Positions 19,357 to 27,220 of a stretch of DNA of 64,000 nucleotides are shown one piece after another. Below the pieces are notes generated by a model. It had not been told where the DNA came from, ran no database searches, and worked only from the letters and a program-made list of their open reading frames with translations. The stretch is from Asanoa hainanensis. GTDB taxonomy: Bacteria > Actinomycetota > Actinomycetes > Mycobacteriales > Micromonosporaceae. Each line of letters opens with the position of its first letter. Position 1 is the stretch's first letter. Position numbers and translations under genes: made by a program. The DNA lies in assembly GCF_900188485.1 (NCBI RefSeq), contig NZ_FZPH01000001.1, positions 124,001-188,000 of the forward strand. Direction: 5' to 3'.

Positions 19357-19974
19357 GTGTCGAGTTCGCCCGCCGTCGCGTCGAATCGTGTCCTCACTCT
19401 GCCCAATCTGATCAGTTTCCTGCGGCTCGTCGGAGTCCCGATCTTCCTGTGGCTGATGCTGGGACCGCACCACGACGTAGCGGCCGTGATCGTGCTGGCG
19501 GTCGGCGGCAGCAGCGACTGGATCGACGGCTGGGTCGCCCGCCGGCTCGGCCAGGTCAGCCGCCTCGGTGAGCTGCTCGACCCGCTCGCGGACCGGCTCT
19601 ACATCCTGGCCGTACTGGTCGCCTTCACCTGGCGCGAGATCGTCCCCTGGGAGTTCACCGCCGCCCTGGTGGCCCGCGAGCTGATGATGATCGTCTGTCT
19701 GGCGGTGCTCCGGCGCAACGGCTTCGGCCCACCCCAGGTGCACTACCTGGGCAAGACGGCCACCTTCATCCTGCTCGCCGCGTTCCCGGTGCTGCTCCTG
19801 GCCAAGGCGGTGCCGGCCATCGAAACCGGAGCCGCCGCGGCCGGCTGGGGCCTGGCCTGGTGGGGCATCGTCCTCTACTGGATCGCCGGTTTCCTCTACG
19901 TCGGCCAGGCGTCCCGGGTCATCCGCGCCGGCCGCGCGGAGGGCGCCGCCGCCCGCACCGGGGAGCCGGCATGA
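19357..19974 (+). CDS. CDP-alcohol phosphatidyltransferase family protein
   Basis: A 205-residue integral membrane enzyme with several hydrophobic segments and the complete CDP-alcohol phosphotransferase motif DxxDGxxAR(x8)GxxxDxxxD, with residues D54, D57, G58, A61, R62, G71, D75 and D79. It is related to PgsA and cardiolipin-type synthases and would transfer a phosphatidyl group from CDP-diacylglycerol. GTG at 19357 is chosen because GGAGGAGG lies eight bases upstream; an earlier in-frame start would give a long unconserved tail. It opens the block that also appears in mycobacteria beside DUF881 genes and gcvH, where it is called pgsA2. Confidence 0.88.
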   Translation: MSSSPAVASNRVLTLPNLISFLRLVGVPIFLWLMLGPHHDVAAVIVLAVGGSSDWIDGWVARRLGQVSRLGELLDPLADRLYILAVLVAFTWREIVPWEFTAALVARELMMIVCLAVLRRNGFGPPQVHYLGKTATFILLAAFPVLLLAKAVPAIETGAAAAGWGLAWWGIVLYWIAGFLYVGQASRVIRAGRAEGAAARTGEPA

Positions 19975-20275
19975 CCAAGCCTCGGCGAGGGCATCGTCAG
20001 CTGATCCGGCCAGGGCGGGGCGGGTCTCCGCCCACCGGGCGCCGGCAGGGCCGAGCCTCGGCGAGGGCGTCATCAGCAGGGTCCGCCTGGGCGGGGCGGG
20101 TTGCCATGCACCGTGGGGCGGGGATGGCCGAGCCTCGGCGAGGGCGTCATCAGCAGGGCCCGGCCCGCGCGCAGTGGGTTGCCATGCACCGTGGGGCCGG
20201 TATGACCGAGCTTGGGCGAGGGCGTCGGCAGGGCCAGTCTGGGCACGGCGAGTCACCACGCGTTGGGGGGCCGGC
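19975..20275 (+). repeat. tandem 77-bp repeats, four degenerate copies
   Basis: The unit starts CCGAGCCTCGGCGAGGGCGT and recurs at 19975, 20051, 20128 and 20206, with spacings of 76, 77 and 78 bp. It fills the 300-bp interval between the CDP-alcohol phosphatidyltransferase stop and the DUF881 start. The phase shifts argue against a coding repeat. It lies inside an otherwise compact conserved operon. Confidence 0.75.
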
Positions 20276-21187
20276 GTGAGCGGCCCAGTGGAGAAGCCCG
20301 AGCAGCCCGAGCGGCCGGTCCAGCGGCGCTGGATGTCGCCGGACTTCCTCTCCGAGCTGTTCAGCAACCCGCTTGATCCCGGGTACGCGGACGCGGCCGC
20401 GCGTCGCGCTAAGTCCGGCCCGCCTACCGGCTGGCGGCAGACCACCCGGCGGACCGCGGCGGTGCTGGTGGCCGGGCTGATCGGGCTGCTGTTCGCGGTC
20501 GCCTATCGGCAGACCATGGCCGACGAGCCGCGTCGTAGTCAGGCCCGGGCCGACCTGGTCAGCCAGATCAAAGCCCGCCAGGCGACCACCGACAGCCTGC
20601 GCGGCCAGGCCGACCGGCTGCGCGACGAGGTGGCCCGCGAGCGCGACGCCGCTCTCGGCGCCAACCAGGCCGCGAAGCAGCGGGAGACCGAGGCTGCCAC
20701 CGGCCTGCGCCGGGTCACCGGCGACGGGCTCGTCGTGCGGCTGACCGACGCCGCCGACGCGGCCGAGGACGGTGGTGAGCACGAGCTCGGCCGGATCTTC
20801 GATCGCGACCTGCAGCTCGTCACCAACGCGCTGTGGGCGTCCGGCGCCGAGGCGATCGCGGTCAACGACCAGCGGCTGACGGCGACCTCGACGATCCGCA
20901 AGGCCGGCGGCGCGATCCTGGTCGACTTCCGGCCCGTGACGAGTCCCTACGAGATCCGCGTGATCGGCCCCGGCGACCTCGAGGACCGGTTCGAGGACAG
21001 CGCCGCGGCCGCTCTCATGCGTAAGGTCGCCGACGTCGAGCACATCGGGTTCGACACGCACCAGGAAGACGACCTCAACCTGCCGGCGGCCACCGAGCCG
21101 ACGCTCAACTACGCGACCCTTCCGGCGCCGCCCAGCGCGACCCCGACGCCCGTGACATCCTCCTCGAGCCCGTCCGGAGGCGGCTAG
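20276..21187 (+). CDS. DUF881 membrane-anchored protein, copy 1
   Basis: A 303-residue protein with a short cytoplasmic N-terminus, one transmembrane helix (about residues 63-82), an Ala/Arg/Glu-rich coiled coil (about 90-140) and the DUF881 domain (about 145-270, with GDGLVVRLTDA, ALWASGAEAIAVNDQRLT and PYEIRVIG). The C-terminus is Pro/Ser-rich. The family is found near division and envelope genes, but its role is unknown. GTG at 20276 has GGGGGG upstream. It abuts the Sbp gene without a gap. Confidence 0.88.
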   Translation: MSGPVEKPEQPERPVQRRWMSPDFLSELFSNPLDPGYADAAARRAKSGPPTGWRQTTRRTAAVLVAGLIGLLFAVAYRQTMADEPRRSQARADLVSQIKARQATTDSLRGQADRLRDEVARERDAALGANQAAKQRETEAATGLRRVTGDGLVVRLTDAADAAEDGGEHELGRIFDRDLQLVTNALWASGAEAIAVNDQRLTATSTIRKAGGAILVDFRPVTSPYEIRVIGPGDLEDRFEDSAAAALMRKVADVEHIGFDTHQEDDLNLPAATEPTLNYATLPAPPSATPTPVTSSSSPSGGG

Positions 21188-21520
21188 ATGATCCCCGTAC
21201 TCGCCCTCGTCGTGGGTGTCGTCCTCGGCCTGGTGTTCGGCCCGACCGTGCCCGGCTGGCTGGAGCCGTACCTGCCGATCGCGGTGGTCGCGGCCCTGGA
21301 CGCGGTCTTCGGCGGCGTCCGCGCCAAGCTCGACGGCATCTTCGACGACCAGCAGTTCGTCATCTCGTTCATCTCGAACGTGCTGGTCGCCGCCCTGATC
21401 GTCTACCTCGGCGACCAGCTCGGCGTGGGCGGGCAGCTCTCCACCGGCGTCGTGGTCGTGCTCGGCGTGCGCATCTTCGGCAACGTGGCCGCCATCCGCC
21501 GCCACCTGTTCCGGGCCTGA
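21188..21520 (+). CDS. sbp: small basic protein Sbp (DUF1290)
   Basis: A 110-residue, three-helix membrane protein of the DUF1290 family. The conserved core is YLPIAVVAALDAVFGGVRA, followed by FISNVLVAALIVYLGDQLG. It is the small protein encoded between two DUF881 genes in many actinobacteria and near division genes in Bacillus. Its function is unknown. It starts on the base after the upstream stop. Confidence 0.9.
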   Translation: MIPVLALVVGVVLGLVFGPTVPGWLEPYLPIAVVAALDAVFGGVRAKLDGIFDDQQFVISFISNVLVAALIVYLGDQLGVGGQLSTGVVVVLGVRIFGNVAAIRRHLFRA

Positions 21521-21535
21521 CGCGGGAGGACGACG

Positions 21536-22588
21536 ATGACCGACGCCCCACGCGACACCACCGGCGACGACCCGACCTCCGACGAGCCGACCCGGGCCCT
21601 GCAGCCACCGGCCCGCCGGCCGACCCCTGGTCGCTCGGCAACGCCTCGACCAGCGCCCAGCCCTGTTCCGGCCGAGAAGCCTGACGAAGGCCCGGACGAG
21701 GAGACGGTGCGGCTCACCCCGCTCACCGACGACACAAACGGGGAGTCGTCCCCACCCGAGCCGCCTGACGCCGGCGCTGACGAGGAGACGGTGGCTCTGC
21801 CCCGCGGCGAGCGCTCCTCCGGGGTTACGGACGCTCCGTCGCGCGTATCAGATGACGATTCTGATCTTGACGATCCTCCACCGGCCGCTCCACGCAAGAA
21901 GCGCAGCACTGCGGGTGTGATCATTCTGGTCCTGCTGGCCCTACTCGGGTTCACGCTGGCGATTCAGCTTGGTGGGAAGTCCGGCGACTCCGACCTGGCG
22001 GCCATGCGCGAGGACGACCTCGTGCGGCTCCAGTCCGACCTGCAGGCGCAGGAGGACCGCCTCCAGCGCGAGATCGCCTCCCTCCAGGACAGCCAGCGCC
22101 AGCTTCAATCGGGCGCCCAAGGCCGCACCGCGGCGCTGGAGGAGGCCACCAAGAGGGCCGACGAGCTGGCCATCCTCGCCGGCGCCGCGAAAGCCCAAGG
22201 CCCCGGGTTGACGATCCGGTTCGTCGCCGGTCCACAGGCGATCGCGGCGTCCGACATCCTCAACGCGGTGCAGGAGCTGCGCGGCGCCGACGCGGAGGCC
22301 ATGCAGATCGCCGGCGCGGACGGCACGCTGGTGCGGATCGTGGCGAGCACCTATTTCATCGACGCCGAGGGCGGGCTGGAGGTCTCCGGCAAGCGGCTGA
22401 CCGGCCCGTACACGATCACGGTCATCGGAGATCCACCGACGATGCGCACGGCGCTCAACATTCCGGACGGGCTGGTGCCGTCTATCAAAGCGGACGGCGG
22501 TAACGTGATCGTCGACGAGCACGACACGGTCGAGGTCACGGCCATCGCCGCGCCCGTCGATCTCGAGCACGCCAAACCGGTCAGCTGA
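21536..22588 (+). CDS. DUF881 membrane-anchored protein, copy 2
   Basis: A 350-residue paralogue of the gene two places upstream, with a longer disordered cytoplasmic N-terminus (about 120 residues, Pro/Thr/Asp-rich), a transmembrane helix (about 125-145), a coiled coil (about 155-205) and the DUF881 domain. The N-terminal region repeats an acidic threonine motif (GPDEETVRL and GADEETVAL), which resembles phosphothreonine sites recognised by FHA domains. An FHA protein is encoded two genes downstream, and an interaction is possible but inferred. GGGAGGACGACG precedes the ATG. Confidence 0.88.
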   Translation: MTDAPRDTTGDDPTSDEPTRALQPPARRPTPGRSATPRPAPSPVPAEKPDEGPDEETVRLTPLTDDTNGESSPPEPPDAGADEETVALPRGERSSGVTDAPSRVSDDDSDLDDPPPAAPRKKRSTAGVIILVLLALLGFTLAIQLGGKSGDSDLAAMREDDLVRLQSDLQAQEDRLQREIASLQDSQRQLQSGAQGRTAALEEATKRADELAILAGAAKAQGPGLTIRFVAGPQAIAASDILNAVQELRGADAEAMQIAGADGTLVRIVASTYFIDAEGGLEVSGKRLTGPYTITVIGDPPTMRTALNIPDGLVPSIKADGGNVIVDEHDTVEVTAIAAPVDLEHAKPVS

Positions 22589-22605
22589 CGGACGAAGGAA
22601 CGATC

Positions 22606-22983
22606 GTGATCCCTGACGACCTGCGATACACCGCTGAGCACGAGTGGATCCGCAGTGGCGACGGTCCGGTGCGGGTGGGCATCACCCACTTCGCGCAGGA
22701 CTCCCTGGGCGACATCGTCTACGTCCAGCTTCCCGAGCAGGGCGCCCAGGTCTCGGCCGGCGACTCGTTCGGTGAGGTCGAGTCCACCAAGAGTGTCTCC
22801 GAGATCTACGCTCCAATCTCTGGGACCGTCGTCGGGCGCAACGAGAAGCTCGTCGACGAGCCGGAGACCATCAACGCGGACCCGTACGGGGAAGGCTGGT
22901 TGGTGGAGATCGACCCCAGCGACCCGGCGGCGCTCGACGGCCTGCTGACCGCTGACGCCTACCGCGAGCTCACCGAGGGCTGA
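22606..22983 (+). CDS. gcvH: glycine cleavage system H protein
   Basis: A 125-residue lipoyl carrier. The lipoylated lysine is Lys62 in GEVESTKSVSE. It shuttles the aminomethyl group between GcvP, GcvT and lipoamide dehydrogenase in glycine breakdown. GcvP is encoded 7.3 kb downstream under a glycine riboswitch; gcvT and a lipoamide dehydrogenase are not in this window. The GTG start has GAAGGA upstream. It is the fifth gene of the conserved block. Confidence 0.96.
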   Translation: MIPDDLRYTAEHEWIRSGDGPVRVGITHFAQDSLGDIVYVQLPEQGAQVSAGDSFGEVESTKSVSEIYAPISGTVVGRNEKLVDEPETINADPYGEGWLVEIDPSDPAALDGLLTADAYRELTEG

Positions 22984-23143
22984 CCGAGCCTTCCCGACAG
23001 CACAGATGTGCCCGCGCGTCCGGTTGACCCTGGATTTCAGGGCTGGCTAGGCTCGCGAAGTTGTTTTTGACTTGTTCCAAGCTGCTGCCCACTGGCGGCC
23101 GGGGTGCCCGGCGCCGCTGCGAAAAGATCCGTGAGGTGGACCG

Positions 23144-23596
23144 ATGACGCGCCCCGACGACGAGTTTCCCCCACTCGACGTCACGTCGACGCTCAACCTG
23201 GGCTCGCTCGACGAAGTGCTGGAGGGCCCCGACGCTGACGTCGTGCCCGGCCGCATGTCGGGCTCGCTGCCGCCGGGAATGGCCTTGCTGGTCGTCCGGC
23301 GCGGGCCCAACGCGGGCGCGCGGTTCCTGTTGGACCACGACGTGACGACGAGCGGTCGGCACCCCGACAGTGACATCTTCCTCGACGACGTGACGGTCTC
23401 CCGTCGCCACGCGGAGTTCCACCGCGACGGCGGCACGTTCACCGTGCGCGACGTGGGCAGCCTCAACGGCACCTACGTCAACCGCGAGCGGGTCGAAGCG
23501 GCGACCCTCAGCAACGGCGACGAGGTGCAGATCGGCAAGTTCCGGCTGGTGTTCATCGCGGGGCCGCGCCCCGACGAGGAGTCCGCGCGCGGCTAG
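23144..23596 (+). CDS. garA: FHA-domain protein, GarA/OdhI-like
   Basis: A 150-residue protein with one forkhead-associated domain (about residues 55-135). The phosphothreonine-binding signatures GRH, SRRHAEF and SLNGTYVN are all present. The N-terminal tail carries threonines (DVTSTLNLGSLDE), as in GarA/OdhI. In those proteins the phosphorylated tail folds onto the FHA domain and controls 2-oxoglutarate metabolism. Position after gcvH and before ftsR matches the mycobacterial order. Orthology is strong by context; regulation by a PknB/PknG-like kinase is known for the family but not shown here. Confidence 0.9.
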   Translation: MTRPDDEFPPLDVTSTLNLGSLDEVLEGPDADVVPGRMSGSLPPGMALLVVRRGPNAGARFLLDHDVTTSGRHPDSDIFLDDVTVSRRHAEFHRDGGTFTVRDVGSLNGTYVNRERVEAATLSNGDEVQIGKFRLVFIAGPRPDEESARG

Positions 23597-23611
23597 GGAG
23601 TGGGGCGACGC

Positions 23612-24379
23612 GTGACCGAACGTGCCACGGGCGCGGCGGCCGGCGCCGACCCGCGCACGCTGCCATCGCGCGTCGGCGCGGCCGACGCTGAGCCCCGCAT
23701 GAGCATCGGCGAAGTTCTGGCGGAGCTTCGTCCGGAGTTTCCCGACACCACCATTTCCAAGCTGCGCTTCCTCGAGGCCGAGGGTCTCGTGGAGCCGCAG
23801 CGGACGGCGGCCGGCTACCGGAAGTACAGCTGGCGCGACGTGGAGCGGTTGCGCTTCGTGCTGTCCGCGCAACGGGACCGCTACCTGCCGCTGCGGGTGA
23901 TCCGGGACGAGCTGGAAGCCCGGGACACGGGTGACGACGTGGCGCCGCGCCGGCCGGTGCTGGTCGCGGTGCCGGACGAGCCGTCCGCCGTGCCTGTGCC
24001 TCCGGCCGACGCCCTGGTGCGGCGGGCCGAGTTGGTCGAGCGCACCGGGATCGACCCCGGCAGCCTGGCCGAGCTCGAGGAAATGGGCATGATCACCCAG
24101 CGCACCCCAGGCTGGTACGACGCGGACGCGCTGGTGATCGCCGCGGCGGTGGCCGGCCTGGTGTCCTACGGGCTCGAGGTGCGGCATCTGCGCACCTACA
24201 AGGCGGCGGCCGACCGTGAGGTCGGTCTCTTCGCCCAACTGGTGGGTCCGCTGGCCCGGCAGAAGGACCCGGCCGCCCGGGCCCGGGCCGCGGCGGCCGC
24301 CCAGGAGCTGACGGGGCTGGCCCAGCAGCTGCGGGCCGCGCTGGTGCGGGCCGGCCTGCGCGACACCCTGGGGCGCTGA
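23612..24379 (+). CDS. ftsR: MerR-family regulator FtsR
   Basis: A 255-residue MerR-like regulator with an N-terminal winged helix (SIGEVLAELRPEFPDTTISKLRFLEAEGLV, shown in part by the motif KLRFLEAEGLVEPQR) and a second C-terminal domain of about 120 residues. In corynebacteria and mycobacteria the orthologue activates the cell-division gene ftsZ. GTG at 23612 is preferred to the one at 23600 because GGGAGTGGGG is then placed as a ribosome binding site. It lies 15 bp after the FHA gene. Confidence 0.88.
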   Translation: MTERATGAAAGADPRTLPSRVGAADAEPRMSIGEVLAELRPEFPDTTISKLRFLEAEGLVEPQRTAAGYRKYSWRDVERLRFVLSAQRDRYLPLRVIRDELEARDTGDDVAPRRPVLVAVPDEPSAVPVPPADALVRRAELVERTGIDPGSLAELEEMGMITQRTPGWYDADALVIAAAVAGLVSYGLEVRHLRTYKAAADREVGLFAQLVGPLARQKDPAARARAAAAAQELTGLAQQLRAALVRAGLRDTLGR

Positions 24380-24542
24380 CGCGCCGGCCGGACTGCCGCG
24401 TGGTCACCCAGATCACGTAGGCTCGAACCTGGTTCCCCCTTGGCACCGACGGCGCGTGCGGGACGCACTCCGCTCGCGCGTGTACCGTGCAAGGAAGGGG
24501 CCGGTGACGGTACTGGGACGACGACAACGACACGGAGGCGCA

Positions 24543-25010
24543 GTGCGTGAGCTGAGCGTGGTCGGGGTTCGGGTCGAGTTGCCCAGCAACCAGCCGATTG
24601 TGCTGCTCCGAGAGGTCGAGGGCGACCGCTACCTGCCGATCTGGATCGGTGCGGTGGAGGCGACGGCGATCGCCTACGAGCAGCAGGGCGTCAAGCCCGC
24701 CCGGCCGCTGACCCATGATCTTCTCCGCGACGTGCTGGCCGCGCTCAAGCAGCCGCTCAACGCCGTGGAGATCGTCGAGCTCAAGGAAAACGTCTTCTAC
24801 GCGGACCTGTTGATCGGCGACAACAACCTGCGGATCTCCGCCCGGCCGAGCGACTCGATCGCGCTGGCCCTGCGGGTGGGTGCGCCGATCCGGTGCGCCG
24901 AGCAGGTGCTCTCCGAGGCCGGCATCGTCATCCCTGACGAGCAGGAAGACGAGGTGGAGAAGTTCCGGGAGTTCCTGGAGCAGGTCCGTCCTGAGGACTT
25001 TGCAGGCTGA
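24543..25010 (+). CDS. bifunctional nuclease family protein (DUF151)
   Basis: A 155-residue DUF151 protein with the typical LLREVEGDRYLPIWIGAVEATAIA and RPSDSIALALRVGAPI motifs. Plant and thermophile relatives have nuclease activity; the actinobacterial function is unknown. The GTG at 24543 has GGAGG six bases upstream. A degenerate second copy of its last eight codons follows immediately at 25013-25036. Confidence 0.9.
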   Translation: MRELSVVGVRVELPSNQPIVLLREVEGDRYLPIWIGAVEATAIAYEQQGVKPARPLTHDLLRDVLAALKQPLNAVEIVELKENVFYADLLIGDNNLRISARPSDSIALALRVGAPIRCAEQVLSEAGIVIPDEQEDEVEKFREFLEQVRPEDFAG

Positions 25011-25036
25011 GTCGCCCGGAGGACTTCGCGGGCTGA
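24987..25036 (+). repeat. duplicated 3-prime end of the DUF151 gene
   Basis: The last eight codons (RPEDFAG-stop, 24987-25010) recur with synonymous changes at 25013-25036 (CGC CCG GAG GAC TTC GCG GGC TGA), 26 bases further on and out of frame. The changes are all third-base, so this is a diverged copy and not a recent slip. Confidence 0.7.
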
Positions 25037-25195
25037 GGCTCGCTACTCCGAGCGTTGCTCGGGTGATGTCCTCAGATCGCGGCGTGTCGGCGCAAAGCCT
25101 GCGCCCTCACCGTCGATCTGAGCTATAGGGTTGGCGCTGTTGACGGGTGCGCGTTCCGGCACGACGCGGCACCCCGCTGGCGGGGAGGTAGCCAC

Positions 25196-25774
25196 ATGCC
25201 CGACCCACGTGATCCTGATCCTGCGGGTAGATCCAACGCCGACCCGGCGCAGGCCCCCACGGACGACGACTCCGTCGGCTACCGAGGCGTAACCGCCTGC
25301 CACGCGGTCGGCATCAGCTACCGCCAGCTCGACTACTGGGCTCGCACGACGCTGGTCGTGCCGAGCGTGCGCGACGCGTCCGGGTCCGGCACGCAGCGCC
25401 TCTACTCGTTCCGGGATCTCGTTGTCCTCAAGGTGGTCAAGCGCCTCCTGGACGCCGGAGTCTCGCTCCAGAACATCCGCAAGGCGATCGACACGCTGCG
25501 TTCGCACGGCGTCGACGATCTTGCCGGGATCACGCTGATCTCCGACGGCACCACCGTGTACGAGTGCCGTTCGCCGGAGGAGGTCGTCGACCTGCTCCAG
25601 GGCGGCCAGGGCGTGTTCGGCATCGCGATCGGCGGTGCGTTCAAGGAGATCCAGGGCTCGCTGTCGCACCTGCCGGCCGAGCCGGCTGAGCCGGCCCCCG
25701 CCGAGGAAGCCGCGGACGACGCCCCCAGCGGCGACGAGCTCGCGGCCCGCCGGGCCCGCCGCCGCGCCGGCTGA
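25196..25774 (+). CDS. MerR-family regulator of the conserved gcvH block
   Basis: A 192-residue MerR protein with a winged helix (about residues 35-105, including ISYRQLDYWART and LYSFRDLVVLKVVKRLLDAG), a middle region, and a low-complexity Ala/Glu/Pro tail. It corresponds by position to the second MerR gene of the mycobacterial block (near Rv1830). Its target is unknown there. A GGGGAGGT precedes the ATG. In mycobacteria gcvP follows soon after; here 4.3 kb of other genes intervene. Confidence 0.85.
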   Translation: MPDPRDPDPAGRSNADPAQAPTDDDSVGYRGVTACHAVGISYRQLDYWARTTLVVPSVRDASGSGTQRLYSFRDLVVLKVVKRLLDAGVSLQNIRKAIDTLRSHGVDDLAGITLISDGTTVYECRSPEEVVDLLQGGQGVFGIAIGGAFKEIQGSLSHLPAEPAEPAPAEEAADDAPSGDELAARRARRRAG

Positions 25775-25779
25775 GCTCC

Positions 25780-25823
25780 AACACTTAGCCCTTGCGCTAA
25801 GTGTTTTCGGTGGCAATACTTAG
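25780..25823. promoter_or_regulatory. ArsR-type palindromic operator
   Basis: A perfect 10-bp inverted repeat AACACTTAGC (25780-25789) and GCTAAGTGTT (25796-25805) with six bases between, plus a further half site ACTTAGCC (25815-25822) just before the ArsR ATG. The A/T-rich palindrome immediately upstream of an ArsR gene is the expected autoregulatory site. It could also serve as a terminator for the upstream merR, whose stop is 6 bases away. Confidence 0.7.
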
Positions 25824-25827
25824 CCTC

Positions 25828-26157
25828 ATGGCACAGTATGTGGCCGAGCTCGACGGCGTGTTCGTCGCGCTAGCCGACCCGACCCGGCGCGGCGTCGTCA
25901 GGCGGCTCGGCCGGGGACCCACGAGCGTGGGCGACCTGGCGCGCGAGTTCCCGATGACGCTGCCGTCGTTCATGAAGCACGTGCGCACGCTGGAGACGAG
26001 CGGCCTGATCCACACGGTCAAGGTGGGGCGGGTGCGCACCTGTGTGCTCAACCGCGAGCGCCTGGCGCTGCTCGACGACTGGCTCGCGGACCAGCGCGCC
26101 GTCTGGGAAGGCCGCACCGACCGCCTGGCCACCCTGCTCGCGGAGGAGGAGTCATGA
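25828..26157 (+). CDS. ArsR-family repressor
   Basis: A 109-residue winged-helix protein of the ArsR type often paired with SRPBCC proteins. The helix-turn-helix region reads LADPTRRGVVRRLGRGPTSVGDLA and PSFMKHVRTLETSGLI. No metal-binding cysteine motif is visible, so it is not an arsenic sensor. The ATG at 25828 gives the normal family start. Its stop overlaps the next ATG. A large palindrome lies directly upstream, consistent with autorepression. Confidence 0.9.
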   Translation: MAQYVAELDGVFVALADPTRRGVVRRLGRGPTSVGDLAREFPMTLPSFMKHVRTLETSGLIHTVKVGRVRTCVLNRERLALLDDWLADQRAVWEGRTDRLATLLAEEES

Positions 26158-26618
26158 CCGATCCCGAGCTGGATCTCACGCTGGAGCGGGTGATTCGGGC
26201 GTCGCGGGCCGCTGTCTGGCGGGCCTGGACCGACCCGGCCCGGTTCGCGCGCTGGTGGGTGCCCGCCCCGGCCGTGTGCCGCGTCGACCGCCTCGACGTG
26301 CGGCCGGGTGGGGCGCTCGTGACCGCGATCGGCGACGCCGGTGGTCCGTTCGTGCCGCATATGGACGCCACCTTCCTAGTCGTCGACGACCAGGAGCGGA
26401 TCGTGTTCACCAACGCGGTCGACAGCGCCTGGCGCCCGGCCGCCCCCGAACCGGTCGCGATGACCGCCGAGATCACCCTCGCGGACCACCCGGACGGCAC
26501 CGACTACCGCGTGGTCGTCCGGCACGGCGACCCCGACGCCCGGGACCGCCACGAGAAGCTCGGCTTCCTCGACGGCTGGGGCACGGTCACCGCACAACTC
26601 GCGGCGGTGGTCGAATGA
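26154..26618 (+). CDS. SRPBCC/AHSA1-family protein
   Basis: A 154-residue protein of the AHSA1-like SRPBCC fold, with the family-typical start [26 protein letters not shown] and the C-terminal GFLDGWGTVTAQL. It forms a lipid- or ligand-binding cavity. It is co-transcribed with the ArsR gene by a 4-base overlap and with the following reductase-like gene by another. Such triplets are common in actinobacteria. Their physiological role is not known to me. Confidence 0.88.
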   Translation: MTDPELDLTLERVIRASRAAVWRAWTDPARFARWWVPAPAVCRVDRLDVRPGGALVTAIGDAGGPFVPHMDATFLVVDDQERIVFTNAVDSAWRPAAPEPVAMTAEITLADHPDGTDYRVVVRHGDPDARDRHEKLGFLDGWGTVTAQLAAVVE

Positions 26619-27220
26619 GGATCGCGCTGACCGAGTTCGTCTCGCTCGACGGTGTCAGCCAGGGCCCCGGCTCGCCCGACGAGGACACCACGGGCGGCTT
26701 CACCCGCGGCGGCTGGCTCACCCCGCACCTGGACGGGCGGTTCGTCGAGGCGGCCGCGCACTGGCTCTCCTTGGCCGACGGCCTGCTGCTCGGGCGGCGC
26801 ACGTACGAGGAGTTCGCCGCCGCCTGGCCGCAGATCACCGACCCAGAAGACCCGTTCACGGAGCGGATGAACGGGCTCCCGAAGTACGTCGTGACCGACA
26901 CCCTCACCGACGCGCCCTGGCAGCCGGCCACGTTGCTGCGGTTCGATGAGGTCGCGGCGCTCAAGGAGCGACCCGGCCGCGAGTTGCAGATCCACGGCAG
27001 CGCCCGACTCGGCAACGCCCTGCTCGCCGCGGGCCTGGTCGACACGGTCCGGCTCGTGGTCGCCCCGACCGTGGTCGGCGCGGGCCGCCGCCTGCTCGAC
27101 CATCCGGGCGCCGCGGTCGGCCTGCGCCTGGTGTCCCACGAGGCCACCACGACCGGCGTGCTGCTCCTGGAGTACGAGACGGCGGGCGACGCGCCCACCG
27201 GCACGTACACGGGTGTCTAG
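26615..27220 (+). CDS. dihydrofolate reductase-like protein (RibD C-terminal domain)
   Basis: A 201-residue protein with the RibD_C/DHFR-like fold: LTEFVSLDGVSQGPG at the start, LLGRRTYEEFAAAWP, KYVVTDTL and IHGSARLGNALLAAGLVDTVRLVVAPTVVGAGRRL. It would bind NADPH. The family is widespread as an accessory reductase of unknown substrate, and it is probably neither a true DHFR nor RibD. ATG overlaps the upstream stop. Its stop overlaps that of the convergent lipoprotein gene by four bases. Confidence 0.88.
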   Translation: MRIALTEFVSLDGVSQGPGSPDEDTTGGFTRGGWLTPHLDGRFVEAAAHWLSLADGLLLGRRTYEEFAAAWPQITDPEDPFTERMNGLPKYVVTDTLTDAPWQPATLLRFDEVAALKERPGRELQIHGSARLGNALLAAGLVDTVRLVVAPTVVGAGRRLLDHPGAAVGLRLVSHEATTTGVLLLEYETAGDAPTGTYTGV

